NCBI GenBank assembly: GCA_022711595.1
Contig: JAKLET010000004.1
Span: forward strand, 1 to 64,000
Source of the DNA: Deltaproteobacteria bacterium
GTDB lineage: Bacteria; Desulfobacterota; Syntrophorhabdia; Syntrophorhabdales; Syntrophorhabdaceae
DNA: 64,000 nt
Direction of reading: 5' to 3'
The position numbers were made by a program, and so were the translations under genes. Below the pieces are notes generated by a model. The model made no database searches. It worked only from the letters and a program-made list of their open reading frames with translations, and was not told where the DNA came from. How positions within the stretch are numbered: the stretch's first letter is position 1; each line of letters begins with the position of its first letter. Positions 35,114 through 44,392 of the stretch are shown piece by piece.

Positions 35114-35794
35114 TTATTCCTCTGGTTCCTTTGAATGCCGTATTATCTTTCCCTCCACAAGGAAGATGACCAGTTCCGCGATGTTAACGGCGTGATCGGC
35201 CATTCTCTCGAGATACTTGGATATGAACAGCACACGTGTTGCCCGGGAGATCGTGCGCATGTCCTGCATCATGTATGTAAGCAGTTCCCTGAAGATCTGG
35301 TCGAGAAACTGATCGACCTTCTTGTCGTCCCGTGTGACCTTTCTCGCCAGCGCGACATCCTCCTTGACGAAGGCGTCGAGACTTTCTTTGAGCATGAATT
35401 GAACTGTCTCCGCCATCATCGGCAGGTCGATGTAAGGTTTGAGCTGCGGTTCCTGGTTGAGTTCCTGGACCCGCTCACAGATGTTTACGGCCATGTCGCC
35501 GATGCGTTCAAGGTCGTAGTTGATCTTTATGGCTGTTGTAATGAAGCGCAGATCGCGCGCCGCCGGCTGGCGCAGGGCGAGCAGTTTCAGGCAGAACTCG
35601 TCGATCTCGACCTCGATGGAATTGATGGCAGGGTCGTCTTCGATCACCTTCGCGGCAAGTTCTGAGTTGCGTTCGAGGAGTGCCTTGATAGCGTTGTTAA
35701 TAGATTTTTCAACCAGTCCGCCTTCGTGGAGGAGCTTTTCCTTGAGCTCCTTCAATTCGAGGTCAAAAGTCTTGTATATGTGTCCTTCAAGCAT
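35114..35794 (-). CDS. phoU: Phosphate signalling complex regulator PhoU
   Basis: A 226-residue, all-helical protein made of two three-helix bundles with metal-binding E/D-rich motifs (IEVEIDEFCLKLLAL, DLERIGDMAVNICE, YLERMADHAVNIAE). It links Pst transport state to PhoR. Its position between two complete pst sets means it could serve both. Confidence 0.93.
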   Translation of the reverse strand: MLEGHIYKTFDLELKELKEKLLHEGGLVEKSINNAIKALLERNSELAAKVIEDDPAINSIEVEIDEFCLKLLALRQPAARDLRFITTAIKINYDLERIGDMAVNICERVQELNQEPQLKPYIDLPMMAETVQFMLKESLDAFVKEDVALARKVTRDDKKVDQFLDQIFRELLTYMMQDMRTISRATRVLFISKYLERMADHAVNIAELVIFLVEGKIIRHSKEPEE

Positions 35795-35862
35795 TACTCG
35801 CCTCCTGGTCTGGATGGCAAGAGTATAGTAGCTTTTGCCATCGATTACAATGGGATTTTGAA

Positions 35863-35880
35863 GTCCCCGTGAATGGGGAC
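35863..35880 (-). promoter_or_regulatory. Small hairpin between pstB and phoU
   Basis: GTCCCC-GTGAAT-GGGGAC is a perfect 6-bp stem in the 96-base gap after the pstB stop. No U tract follows, so it may stabilise or attenuate the message instead of terminating it. Confidence 0.45.
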
Positions 35881-35890
35881 GAACGTCAGT

Positions 35891-36649
35891 CTAGCCGAAT
35901 TTTCCGGTCAGGTATTCTTCCGTGCGTTTGTCTTTCGGTACGGTGAACATCTTTTCTGTCGGTCCGAACTCTATGAGTTCCCCGAGATAGATAAAAGCGG
36001 TGAAATCGGAGACCCGTGCGGCCTGCGCTATGTTGTGAGTGACAAGGAGCATGGTGACGTTTTTTTTCAGCTCCACGAAGAGCTCTTCGATCTGGGATGT
36101 CGATTTGGGGTCAAGGGCTGATGTGGGTTCGTCGAGCAGCAGTATCTCCGGATCCATGGCAAGCGCCCTGGCGATGCAGAGCCTTTGCTGCTGGCCTCCC
36201 GAGAGGAACGTTCCCTTGCGGTGTAGCGTGTCTTTCACCTCTTCCCAGAGGGCCGCTTTTTTCAGTGACTGTTCAACGATATTGTCCAGTTCGCCTCGCG
36301 GGATGCGTATGCCGTTGAGCTTGTACCCGGCGATGACGTTCTCATAAATGCTCATGGTGGGGAAGGGATTGGGTTTTTGGAAGACCATGCCCACCTTCCT
36401 TCTGAGTACGATGGGCTGCATGGTGTAGATGTCCTCGTTGACCAGGGTCATTTTCCCGGAGATGGCGGTCCCTGGAATGAGCTCGTGCATCCTGTTGACG
36501 CATCGAATGAGCGTTGTCTTGCCGCAGCCCGATGGCCCCATGAGGGCGGCGACGACATTTTTGGATACGGATAGGTTTACTTCCTTTAATATCTTGTTGT
36601 CTCCGAAAAAGGCACAAAAATTCTCAACTTTTAGAACTGTATTTTCCAT
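35891..36649 (-). CDS. pstB: Phosphate ABC transporter ATPase PstB (first system)
   Basis: A 252-residue canonical PstB. Walker A GPSGCGKTT, Q-loop VFQKPNPFP, signature LSGGQQQR, Walker B LLLDEPTSALD and switch histidine LVTHN are all intact, so a homodimer with two good sites is expected. It serves as the internal control for the two altered paralogues of the second system. Its start overlaps the end of pstA by 19 bases. Confidence 0.94.
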   Translation of the reverse strand: MENTVLKVENFCAFFGDNKILKEVNLSVSKNVVAALMGPSGCGKTTLIRCVNRMHELIPGTAISGKMTLVNEDIYTMQPIVLRRKVGMVFQKPNPFPTMSIYENVIAGYKLNGIRIPRGELDNIVEQSLKKAALWEEVKDTLHRKGTFLSGGQQQRLCIARALAMDPEILLLDEPTSALDPKSTSQIEELFVELKKNVTMLLVTHNIAQAARVSDFTAFIYLGELIEFGPTEKMFTVPKDKRTEEYLTGKFG

Positions 36650-37476
36650 TTAACGGAAATCCCCCTTGCGAAAAGGTTCAGGGCCAATGTGAGGACAACG
36701 AGGATGAACGATGCTCCCCAGGCGAAGGAATGCCACTCCGGGTAAGGGCTCATGGCGTAGTAGAATATCCTGTAGGGCAGTGAATCGATGGGTTTGAGGA
36801 TGTTCATGTTCATGAACTGGTTGCCGAATGCCGTAAAAAGGAGCGGCGCCGTTTCCCCCGTGATCCTGGCTACGCTCAGGAGGATACCGGTGAGGATCCC
36901 GCTTATCCCCGAGGGGAGTATGACCTTCAGGATCGTTCGATGGTACGGTACGCCAAGGGCGAGCGAAGCCTCCTTCAGGTGATAAGGTATGAGCTTCAGC
37001 GTTTCTTCAGTCGTCTTGATGATTACGGGAAGCATCATGATGGAGAGTGCGATGCCGCCGGAGAGAGCGGAGAAGGTCTTCAGGGGGGCGACAACCCAGA
37101 GATAGGCAATGATGCCGATGACAATGGAGGGTGTCCCCTGCAGAACGATGACACAGAGACGGATCGTGTTGCTCAGCTTGCCTTTTTTGTTTTCCGACAG
37201 ATAAATGCCTGCCGCGATGCCGCAGGGGATGGACATTATGCAGGAGAGGATAATGAGCATGACGGTCCCGATTATGGCGTTGAATACGCCGCCTCCGGAT
37301 TCACCGATAGGCCTCGGGAGGCTGAAGAGGAAATCCCAGTTGATCACCATGATCCCGTTCTTTGTTATGTAGTAAAGGATAAGGTAAAGAGGCAAAAGGG
37401 ATATGAACGCGAAGAGACAGACCGCGCATTTGAAGATCATGTCTTTAATGAGGCGCGCACCCGCATGGTCTTTCAT
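36631..37476 (-). CDS. pstA: Phosphate ABC transporter permease PstA (first system)
   Basis: A 281-residue membrane permease with six spans and the contact loop TTEETLKLIPYHLKEASLAL. VLQGTPSIVIGIIAYLWVV carries a Pst permease motif. Shares its start base with the pstC stop and overlaps pstB at the end. Confidence 0.92.
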   Translation of the reverse strand: MKDHAGARLIKDMIFKCAVCLFAFISLLPLYLILYYITKNGIMVINWDFLFSLPRPIGESGGGVFNAIIGTVMLIILSCIMSIPCGIAAGIYLSENKKGKLSNTIRLCVIVLQGTPSIVIGIIAYLWVVAPLKTFSALSGGIALSIMMLPVIIKTTEETLKLIPYHLKEASLALGVPYHRTILKVILPSGISGILTGILLSVARITGETAPLLFTAFGNQFMNMNILKPIDSLPYRIFYYAMSPYPEWHSFAWGASFILVVLTLALNLFARGISVKWKIQF

Positions 37477-38390
37477 CAGGTAACCTCTTTCGAAGATTCA
37501 ATGCTTACTTTCTGAATGACATAGGTGCCGATAATATTGACGACTGTGGTGACAAAGAAAAGGACAAGGGCGATGTATATGAGAGACGAGGCGGTGATGC
37601 CCGTCGCTTCCGCGAATTCGTTGGCTATGACGCTTGCCATGGTGTTGGCAGGGCTGAAGATGCCCGTGGGCAGGAAGTTGCTGTTTCCTATGAGCATCGT
37701 CACAGCCATGGTCTCGCCGATGGCGCGGCCCAGGGCGAGGAGTATCCCCGCGATGATGCCTGAACGGGCGTAAGGGATGATGATGTTCTTGATGACCTCG
37801 AAACGGGTAGCCCCCAGGGAATAGGCTGCTTCCTTGAGGTCTCCCGGTACCAGTGTGATCACCTCCCTGCCGATGGAGGCGGAAAATGGGATGATCATAA
37901 TGGCGAGAATAAGTGAAGAGGTGAATATCCCGACCCCGTGCGGTGGGGCGCCGATCTGTGTTTCCAGGAGCCTCACCGCGGGCATGAGGAGAAAAAGGCC
38001 CCACAGTCCGTATATGACAGACGGGATGCCGGCCAGCACTTCGACTGCACTGCGAAGGAAGGTGGACACCGCACCTTCTTTGAAATATTCACCAAGGAAG
38101 ATTGAAATGGCTATTGAAAAAGGAATGGATATCAAAAGTGCAAGGAAGGACGTACAAAGCGTGCCGACAAGAAAGGGAAGGGCGCCGAAGGTTTCCGTTG
38201 ACGAATCCCAGGTCTTCCCGATAAAAAAGAACAGACCGAATTCTTTTATCGAGGCCACGGCGGCCGCAAGGAGCGTCGCGAAGACGGCAAAGAGAAGCAC
38301 GACAATGAACCCTCCCGACGCGGTGAGGGCCATGTTGAACCTTTTTTCCGATCGGTTGCCGCCAGATGCCGTTTTTTTCTTTGTTTTCAT
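37476..38390 (-). CDS. pstC: Phosphate ABC transporter permease PstC (first system)
   Basis: A 304-residue permease with a basic cytoplasmic N-terminus and six membrane spans. VLAGIPSVIYGLWGLFLLMP and VITLVPGDLKEAAYSLGATR are the typical motifs. It follows pstS after a 76-base gap that contains a hairpin. Confidence 0.92.
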   Translation of the reverse strand: MKTKKKTASGGNRSEKRFNMALTASGGFIVVLLFAVFATLLAAAVASIKEFGLFFFIGKTWDSSTETFGALPFLVGTLCTSFLALLISIPFSIAISIFLGEYFKEGAVSTFLRSAVEVLAGIPSVIYGLWGLFLLMPAVRLLETQIGAPPHGVGIFTSSLILAIMIIPFSASIGREVITLVPGDLKEAAYSLGATRFEVIKNIIIPYARSGIIAGILLALGRAIGETMAVTMLIGNSNFLPTGIFSPANTMASVIANEFAEATGITASSLIYIALVLFFVTTVVNIIGTYVIQKVSIESSKEVT

Positions 38391-38423
38391 ATGATCCGGG
38401 CCCGTGGTCGATGGGTGAAATCA

Positions 38424-38460
38424 CTGCGGGAAGCGATCGTTGGCTGGCCGCCTCCCGCAG
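38424..38460 (-). terminator. Hairpin between pstS and pstC (likely attenuator)
   Basis: CTGCGGGA (38424-38431) pairs with TCCCGCAG (38453-38460) just after the pstS stop. There is no strong U tract. Such hairpins after binding-protein genes usually raise the ratio of binding protein to permease by partial termination or by protecting the upstream message. Confidence 0.55.
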
Positions 38461-38466
38461 CTTTCG

Positions 38467-39525
38467 CTATTTGAAAAGAGGCGCCCCGTTGTAAGTCATT
38501 GAACGGACGATCTTGTTTGCCTTTGCCGCGGCCTCTTTTGAAAGCGGTGCGTACTGAAGGGGCTCCACGTATTTCTGCCCGTCATTCACAGCCCACAGCA
38601 GCATCTTTGCCAATGCCTCAGCCCTGTCTTTCGATCTGTTGGCGTAATTTTGTTCCTTGTAGAAAATGAGCCAGGTGAAACCGCTGATCGGGTAACCGTC
38701 AGCCGCTTCGGTGTTGGTCAGGGACACGTTGGTGTCATCAGGTATCTTGACGTTGGCCGCCGCGCTGACTGCCTTCAGGGTGGGCTCGATGAATTTACCG
38801 GCCTTGTTTTTGATGCTACCGTAAGACATCTTGTTCTGAATGGCATAGAGCAGTTCAACGTAACCGACTGCGCCGGGCGTCTGTTTTACGTAACCTGCCA
38901 CTCCTGGATTCCCCTTCTGCCCGATGGATCCTGCCGGCCAGTTGACCGATTTGCCGGTTCCCAGTTTGCTTTTCCATTCCCCGCTGACTTTCGTCAAATA
39001 CTCGGTAAAGATATAGGTTGTGCCGCTGCTGTCTGCACGGCGCACCACGGTTATGGGAAGATCGGGAAGTTTTGCATTAGGATTCGCCGAGACTATCCTG
39101 GAATCGTTCCATTTTTTTATGTTGCCGAGGAAGATGTTAGCGATGGCCTCAGGTGTGAGATTCAGCTTAGGGCTGCCGGGAAGGTTGTATGTGACCACAA
39201 CTGCGCCCAGGCATGTGGGGATGTGCAACACCGGCGAGCCGGCGGCCTGAAGTTCTTTGGCTGTCATGAACGCATCGGTGCCGCCGAAGTCCACGGTTTT
39301 TTTCGTGAGCTGGTTGATGCCGCCGCCGGACCCGATGCCCTGGTAATTGATCTTCACCTTGTATTGCTGGTTGTAGGCATCGAACATCTTCGAGTAGAGC
39401 GGTTGAGGGAAAGTTGCGCCCGCCCCGAGCAGCTCCATATCACCGGCGGATGCACAGAAGGCCGCAAGAACGATCGAGATGGAGATGACCGCACACGAGA
39501 TTGCCCTGGCTAGATCACGAAACAT
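38467..39525 (-). CDS. pstS: Periplasmic phosphate-binding protein PstS
   Basis: A 352-residue binding protein with a signal peptide (ISISIVLAAFCASAG) and the phosphate-binding signatures LLGAGATFPQPLYSKMFDAY, GSGGGINQLTKKTVDFGGTD and RRADSSGTTYIFTEYL. ATG at 39525 is chosen because AAGGAGG lies seven bases before it; the next ATG upstream would sit directly on that sequence. It heads the first pst system and has Pho-box-like repeats upstream. Confidence 0.93.
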   Translation of the reverse strand: MFRDLARAISCAVISISIVLAAFCASAGDMELLGAGATFPQPLYSKMFDAYNQQYKVKINYQGIGSGGGINQLTKKTVDFGGTDAFMTAKELQAAGSPVLHIPTCLGAVVVTYNLPGSPKLNLTPEAIANIFLGNIKKWNDSRIVSANPNAKLPDLPITVVRRADSSGTTYIFTEYLTKVSGEWKSKLGTGKSVNWPAGSIGQKGNPGVAGYVKQTPGAVGYVELLYAIQNKMSYGSIKNKAGKFIEPTLKAVSAAANVKIPDDTNVSLTNTEAADGYPISGFTWLIFYKEQNYANRSKDRAEALAKMLLWAVNDGQKYVEPLQYAPLSKEAAAKANKIVRSMTYNGAPLFK

Positions 39526-39586
39526 AAGCATTCCTCCTTGGATTATTTTTCGCAAGCATTTCATGATGCCAGTTTAATCTTTAAAT

Positions 39587-39625
39587 GTTAATTTAAGAGG
39601 AAATAATTGTTAAGAAACGGTTAAT
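39587..39625. promoter_or_regulatory. Candidate Pho box upstream of pstS
   Basis: GTTAAT at 39587, GTTAAG at 39609 and GTTAAT at 39620 lie in an 11-base phase (steps of 22 and 11). PhoB/PhoP-type regulators bind direct repeats spaced by 11 bases. A similar pair, TTAAG at 42647 and 42658, sits between phoB and ilvD. The assignment is an inference from spacing, not a match to the E. coli consensus. Confidence 0.45.
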
Positions 39626-39652
39626 TGCACCGGCAACGGGCGCATGGGCGGC

Positions 39653-39685
39653 AAAACCCCTGCCGCAGGCAGCGGGCCGCAGGGG
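39653..39685 (-). terminator. Intrinsic terminator downstream of the CBM48 gene
   Basis: On the minus strand CCCCTGC and GCAGGGG (39679-39685 and 39657-39663) form a GC-rich stem followed by TTTTG. It separates the CBM48 gene from the pstS promoter. Confidence 0.7.
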
Positions 39686-39737
39686 AAAAGGTACAAAACC
39701 GGTATTGAATGAAACAGCTGTTCCCGGATCGGGATGA

Positions 39738-40010
39738 TCAAACAGTGGCGACGGAGTTAAAACTGCCGAACTCGTTCACCTGTTTATTGGTGCAAGCCGG
39801 GTCTTCGATCCACTGGCCGTCAACGATAAAGCGGTATTGATAAACACCCGGGGGGAGCATCATCGTTGTTTTCCATACCCCCCTGGCATCCTTTTTCAGG
39901 GGGCGGGCCGAAGGGTCCCATGAGTTGAAAGAACCGGCGAGAAAAACCTGGCGGGCATCGTTATTGTCGTATTTGAAGATCACGCGTTTTTTAGAGGCTT
40001 TTTCTGCCAT
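39738..40010 (-). CDS. Stand-alone glycogen-binding domain protein (CBM48/isoamylase N-terminal type)
   Basis: A 90-residue protein that is little more than one CBM48 domain: VFLAGSFNSWDPSARPLKKD, WKTTMMLPPGVYQYRFIVDG and WIEDPACTNKQVNEFGSFNS contain the usual carbohydrate-contact residues. AGGAGGGG precedes the ATG. It lies between phoR and pstS but has its own terminator. A role with the GH13 enzyme in glycogen use is possible but not shown. Confidence 0.88.
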   Translation of the reverse strand: MAEKASKKRVIFKYDNNDARQVFLAGSFNSWDPSARPLKKDARGVWKTTMMLPPGVYQYRFIVDGQWIEDPACTNKQVNEFGSFNSVATV

Positions 40011-40095
40011 GTTCCCCTCCTTATTTTCTTTTAATAGTAATCATAATATCACAAGTTGAGAATATTTTCCTCAAAGATTTGCAGCGGAGATTCTC

Positions 40096-41829
40096 TCACA
40101 TGTATGCCGGAAGTGTGATAACGAACTTCGTGCCCTTTCCCGGGGTGCTTTCCACGGCAATCTTTCCGTTGTGAAGGAGGATTATGTGCTTGACGATGGA
40201 CAGGCCCAAACCGGTCCCTCCGAGTTTCTTTGATCTGGATTTGTCGACCACATAGAACCGTTCAAAGATACGGGAGGTGTGTTCCGGGGGGATACCGGGG
40301 CCAGTATCGGATATGGATATGATAACATTCTGTTCGCTGGCGGACATCTCGATGCTGATCCCGCCGTTTTCGGTGTACTTGATGGTGTTGTCGAAAAGGT
40401 TGATAAAGACCTGCTCGAGTTTGAAGGGATCGCCCATGACTGGGGGCAGGCCGGCGGGGCTTTGAATGTCTATCGAAAAACCTTTTGACCTTATCCGGTC
40501 TTCAAAGACTTTGAAGACCCTTTCGATGAGTTCGGGCATTTTCACGGCCTCGGGTTCGAGCATGAAACTCTTTTCCTCGAGTTCCGAAAGGACGAGAAGG
40601 TCGCTGACCACATTGATGAGCCGGTCAGTGTTGCGCTTTATTATCTCAAGGTAGCGCCTGTTCTCATCGGACAGCTCCCCTTCTTCGATGGTATCAATAA
40701 ACCCCTTTATAGAGGTAAGGGGTGTTCTCAGTTCGTGGGAAACGTTGAGCACGAAATCGGTCTTTATCTTTTCGAGCTTCTTGATCTCCGTGATGTCGTG
40801 GAGTACCAGGACGACCTCTTCCTTGAGATTAAGGAATGTGGCGCTGCACAGGAAGATCATGTTGTTCAGTTCTATCTCTTCGACGTGATTTGAACGGTCT
40901 TCCCTGACCCGTTTGATGACTTCATTGATCCCCGGTTCCCTGAGGGTCTCCCAGTAAAACTTCCCTGCTGCGAGGGCCTGTCCGGTGATCTCTTGCAGGC
41001 TTTTGTTGGCAATAAGCACGCGTTCTTCCCTGTCAAGCACGAGCAGGCCTTCCTGGAGTGAGGTGATAATGCTGTTGAGCTCCTCTTTCTGACGGGTCAG
41101 TTCGGCGAAGAGACCCTGCATTTCATCAGTCATTGTGTTGAAGCTTTCGGCCACTTCTTTCAGCTCATCCTGTTCCTTGAGGAGCACCCTGACATTGAAA
41201 TCATGACAGGCAACGCGCTTGATGGCAGCGCTCAATTCCCCGACAGGCCTGTAAAGCGCGCGGGCAAAAAGGAATGCGGCGAACAGGGAGATCGTGAGGA
41301 TAATGGAGGTTATGAGCAATATTTTAGAGTTTAGTTCCCGGGACACGGTCCTGATGTCCTTCAAGAACCTGCTTGCCCGAATGACGCGGACCGTTTTATT
41401 GTCCTTTTGTACAGGAACGGCAATGTAGAGCATTTCCTGGCCCAGGGTCTCGCTGACCCTCAGGTATCTTCCCGTGCCGCCCTCCAGCGCCTGGGCTATC
41501 TCCGTCCTTGTCCTGTGGTTGTCCATTTTGAGAGGATCTTCCTCGGAGTCGGCGATGACCCTGCCGTCGGGCTCCACGATGGTGATGCGTGCGTGGACCT
41601 GTCCCCCCAGTTCTTTGACGAAAACGTTCAGGGAGGTATTTGAACCGGCTGCGGAATACAAAGCTGCCGCTGCGCCGGCAACAGAGGCTATGTCCTTTAG
41701 TTCCCGTGCAGTCCGGTCTGTCAGGTGATTTCTTATTGCATAGGACGAGAACAGGACGATGAGACCTGAGAGCGCGACAGTCAAAAAGAAATAGCCGCCG
41801 AAAATTTTAAGAAAGAGAGACCGTTTCAT
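40096..41829 (-). CDS. phoR: Phosphate sensor histidine kinase PhoR-like
   Basis: A 577-residue membrane kinase. An N-terminal helix (YFFLTVALSGLIVLFSSYAI), an extracytoplasmic sensor of about 130 residues, a second helix (ILLITSIILTISLFAAFLFA), HAMP, PAS, HisKA with phosphorylated H365 in NVSHELRTPLTSIKGF, and an ATPase domain (N, G1 GPGIPPEHTSRIFERF, G2 GGTGLGLSIVKHI) follow in order. The start overlaps the phoB stop by four bases. The large periplasmic sensor is unlike the short loop of E. coli PhoR. Confidence 0.9.
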   Translation of the reverse strand: MKRSLFLKIFGGYFFLTVALSGLIVLFSSYAIRNHLTDRTARELKDIASVAGAAAALYSAAGSNTSLNVFVKELGGQVHARITIVEPDGRVIADSEEDPLKMDNHRTRTEIAQALEGGTGRYLRVSETLGQEMLYIAVPVQKDNKTVRVIRASRFLKDIRTVSRELNSKILLITSIILTISLFAAFLFARALYRPVGELSAAIKRVACHDFNVRVLLKEQDELKEVAESFNTMTDEMQGLFAELTRQKEELNSIITSLQEGLLVLDREERVLIANKSLQEITGQALAAGKFYWETLREPGINEVIKRVREDRSNHVEEIELNNMIFLCSATFLNLKEEVVLVLHDITEIKKLEKIKTDFVLNVSHELRTPLTSIKGFIDTIEEGELSDENRRYLEIIKRNTDRLINVVSDLLVLSELEEKSFMLEPEAVKMPELIERVFKVFEDRIRSKGFSIDIQSPAGLPPVMGDPFKLEQVFINLFDNTIKYTENGGISIEMSASEQNVIISISDTGPGIPPEHTSRIFERFYVVDKSRSKKLGGTGLGLSIVKHIILLHNGKIAVESTPGKGTKFVITLPAYM

Positions 41830-42512
41830 TCCTCTATTTTATACCCCACTCCCCTGACGTTTTTTATAATACCCGAGAATTTGCCCAATTTTTCACGCAG
41901 GTGCCGGATGTGGACATCAACGGTCCTGTCGATGACGAATTTTTCTTCTCCCCAGAGGAAGTCGAGGATCTGGTCCCGCGTTTGAATACGTCCTTTCTTG
42001 GCGGCCAGGAGCTGGAGTATCTTGAACTCGGTAGGGGTCAGGTCGATCTTTTTACCTTCCGCTTCGACCTCGTATTTATCAAGGTCAATGGAAACGAAGT
42101 CGGAGACGGAGATCTTCTTGACCTCTTCCTCCTTTTTTCCGTGTCTTCTCAGTACGGCCCGGACCCTGGCAACGAGCTCACGGGTGGAAAAAGGCTTTGT
42201 CACATAATCGTCTGCCCCGAGCTCAAGCCCGATGACCTTGTCCGTTTCTTCCGTTTTGGCGGTGAGCATGATGATGGGGATCGAGGCAAATCTTTCCTGG
42301 CCCCTTAAGTACTTGCATATTTCAAAACCGTCGACGTCGGGGAGCATGAGGTCCAGTATGATGAGATCGGGAACTTCTTTTGACAGGAAACGGTAGAAAG
42401 GCTCGGCCTCGGTGAATTCCCTGGTATTAAAGTTCGATCTTTTGAGGTGGAGAGATACCAGTTCGAGTATATCCGGTTCATCATCAACGATCGCTACCAG
42501 TTGTTTATTCAT
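41826..42512 (-). CDS. phoB: Phosphate response regulator PhoB-like (OmpR family)
   Basis: A 228-residue regulator: a receiver domain with D10/D11, phosphorylation site D54 (IILDLMLPD) and K104 region (VTKPFSTRELVARV), then an OmpR-type winged helix (LTPTEFKILQLLAAKKGRI, FVIDRTVDVHIRHLREKLG). Assignment to phosphate rests on its location directly ahead of the pst genes. Confidence 0.9.
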   Translation of the reverse strand: MNKQLVAIVDDEPDILELVSLHLKRSNFNTREFTEAEPFYRFLSKEVPDLIILDLMLPDVDGFEICKYLRGQERFASIPIIMLTAKTEETDKVIGLELGADDYVTKPFSTRELVARVRAVLRRHGKKEEEVKKISVSDFVSIDLDKYEVEAEGKKIDLTPTEFKILQLLAAKKGRIQTRDQILDFLWGEEKFVIDRTVDVHIRHLREKLGKFSGIIKNVRGVGYKIEE

Positions 42513-42590
42513 AGTATGAGATTACCTCATCAACTTTTCTTTGCAAAGCCATTTTTAATATTGCATATTGCAGGTTTATCCCGTAATATT

Positions 42591-42662
42591 CTGTTGCAAA
42601 GTCGTTGCCCGCTATAATAATCTTTGTGTATTCTAGAACTAAATTGTTAAGTTTCGATTAAG
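42591..42662 (+). promoter_or_regulatory. Divergent phoB/ilvD regulatory region
   Basis: A TATAAT at 42613-42618 with a poor -35 (CTGTTG, 16-base spacing) could drive ilvD. Downstream, TTAAG at 42647 and 42658 is spaced by 11 bases, like the repeats upstream of pstS, and may be a PhoB site for autoregulation. Confidence 0.4.
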
Positions 42663-42694
42663 AATAACTATTTTGTACAACGAAGGGAGGGTCC

Positions 42695-44365
42695 ATGAGG
42701 TCCGATAAAATGAAGAAAGGCCTTGAAAAGGCGCCCCACCGGAGTCTTTTCGGTGCTATGGGATATTTGAAGGAAGAGCTTGGCAGGCCGGTGATCGGGA
42801 TCGCGAACTCGGCCAACGAGGTCATTCCCGGACACATCCATCTCGGCAGGATATCCCAGGCGGTCAAGGACGGCATAAGGATGGCTGGCGGCACACCAAT
42901 GGAATTCTCCACCATCGGCATCTGCGACGGCATCGCGATGAACCATGAGGGCATGAAATATTCCCTTGGTTCCCGCGAATTGATTTGTGATTCCGTCGAG
43001 GTCATGGCAAAGGCCTATCCGTTCGACGGGCTTGTGCTTATCCCCAATTGCGACAAGATCATCCCCGGCATGATGATGGCGGCGATGCGCCTCAATATAC
43101 CCTGTATAATGGTAAGCGGCGGGCCGATGCTCGCAGGCCGTTTCAGGGGCAAGGCCGTTGACCTCATATCCGTTTTTGAAGGAGTGGGAAAAGTTGCCGG
43201 CGGTCTTATGGACACCAAGGAGCTTGCCATGCTGGAGCAGTGTGCCTGCCCGGGAGCGGGTTCGTGCAGCGGGATGTTCACGGCAAATTCCATGAACTGC
43301 CTGTCGGAGGCACTCGGGATTGCACTTCCCGGAAACGGCACCGTACCGGCCGTTCACGCGGCAAGGGTCAGGCTCGCCAAGATGACGGGCATGGCGATCA
43401 TCGATCTTGTCAGGAAGGGGCTTAAACCGAGGGACATCATGACTCCCGACGCGTTCAGGAACGCCATTGCCGTTGACATGGCCTTTGGCGGATCGTCCAA
43501 CACGGCCCTGCACCTTCCCGCGATCGCCCATGAGGGCGGCATAAAGCTTCCGCTTGCGCTCTTCGACGTTATGTCCGAAAAGGTACCCCATATCTGCAAT
43601 ATGAGTCCCGCGGGGCCGCATCACCTGGAAGACCTGAATGAGGCAGGCGGCGTATACGGCATCATGAAGGAGCTGACCGGAAAGAGCCTGATCCGTAAGG
43701 CATGCATGACCGTCGCAGGAAAGAAACTGTCAGACCTGCTGAAGGCGGCCGAGGTGACGGACCGGGAGGTCATACGCTCCGTGGACAGTCCCTATCACGA
43801 AAAGGGAGGATTGGCGGTCCTCGAAGGCAGTCTTGCTCCTCAGGGATCCATAGTAAAACGTATAGGCGTATCAGAGAAGATCTGGCGTTTTAAAGGAAAG
43901 GCGCGTGTTTTTGAAAGTGAAGAAGAGGCAGGCAAGGCCATAATGGCCGGCAGGATAACGGCCGGCGATGCCGTGATTATCCGCTATGAGGGGCCCAAGG
44001 GCGGGCCCGGGATGCGCGAGATGCTCACCCCGACGAGCATTCTTGCCGGAAGGGGACTCGATACGGCCTGCGCGCTTATCACTGACGGGCGTTTTTCAGG
44101 CGGGACACGGGGCCTGTGCATCGGGCATGTGTCTCCCGAGGCCGCGGAAGGCGGCCCGATCGCGCTTGTGAAGGACGGGGACGGCATCGAGATCGATCTC
44201 GTGAAGAAAACGATAGAGCTGAAGGTAGACAAAACCGAGATGGAAAAGCGGAGAAAGGCCTGGAAGAGACCTAAGCCGAAAATAACCGGGGGGTACATGG
44301 CCCGCTATGCAAGAATGGTCACGGGCGCAGCAGGCGGTGCTGTCTTCAGATCCGACAACGAGTAA
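42695..44365 (+). CDS. ilvD: Dihydroxy-acid dehydratase
   Basis: A 556-residue Fe-S enzyme in valine, leucine and isoleucine synthesis. The cluster-binding Cys occur in [10 protein letters not shown] and [38 protein letters not shown] is the C-terminal signature. AAGGAGGG precedes the ATG. No other branched-chain gene lies in the window. Confidence 0.95.
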   Translation: MRSDKMKKGLEKAPHRSLFGAMGYLKEELGRPVIGIANSANEVIPGHIHLGRISQAVKDGIRMAGGTPMEFSTIGICDGIAMNHEGMKYSLGSRELICDSVEVMAKAYPFDGLVLIPNCDKIIPGMMMAAMRLNIPCIMVSGGPMLAGRFRGKAVDLISVFEGVGKVAGGLMDTKELAMLEQCACPGAGSCSGMFTANSMNCLSEALGIALPGNGTVPAVHAARVRLAKMTGMAIIDLVRKGLKPRDIMTPDAFRNAIAVDMAFGGSSNTALHLPAIAHEGGIKLPLALFDVMSEKVPHICNMSPAGPHHLEDLNEAGGVYGIMKELTGKSLIRKACMTVAGKKLSDLLKAAEVTDREVIRSVDSPYHEKGGLAVLEGSLAPQGSIVKRIGVSEKIWRFKGKARVFESEEEAGKAIMAGRITAGDAVIIRYEGPKGGPGMREMLTPTSILAGRGLDTACALITDGRFSGGTRGLCIGHVSPEAAEGGPIALVKDGDGIEIDLVKKTIELKVDKTEMEKRRKAWKRPKPKITGGYMARYARMVTGAAGGAVFRSDNE

Positions 44366-44392
44366 ATACATTACCAGGAAAGGCCGTTCACA

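Noticed and set aside
38650-39513. 287-codon open frame antisense to pstS.
   Set aside because: Mirror of conserved pstS codons, without features of a protein.
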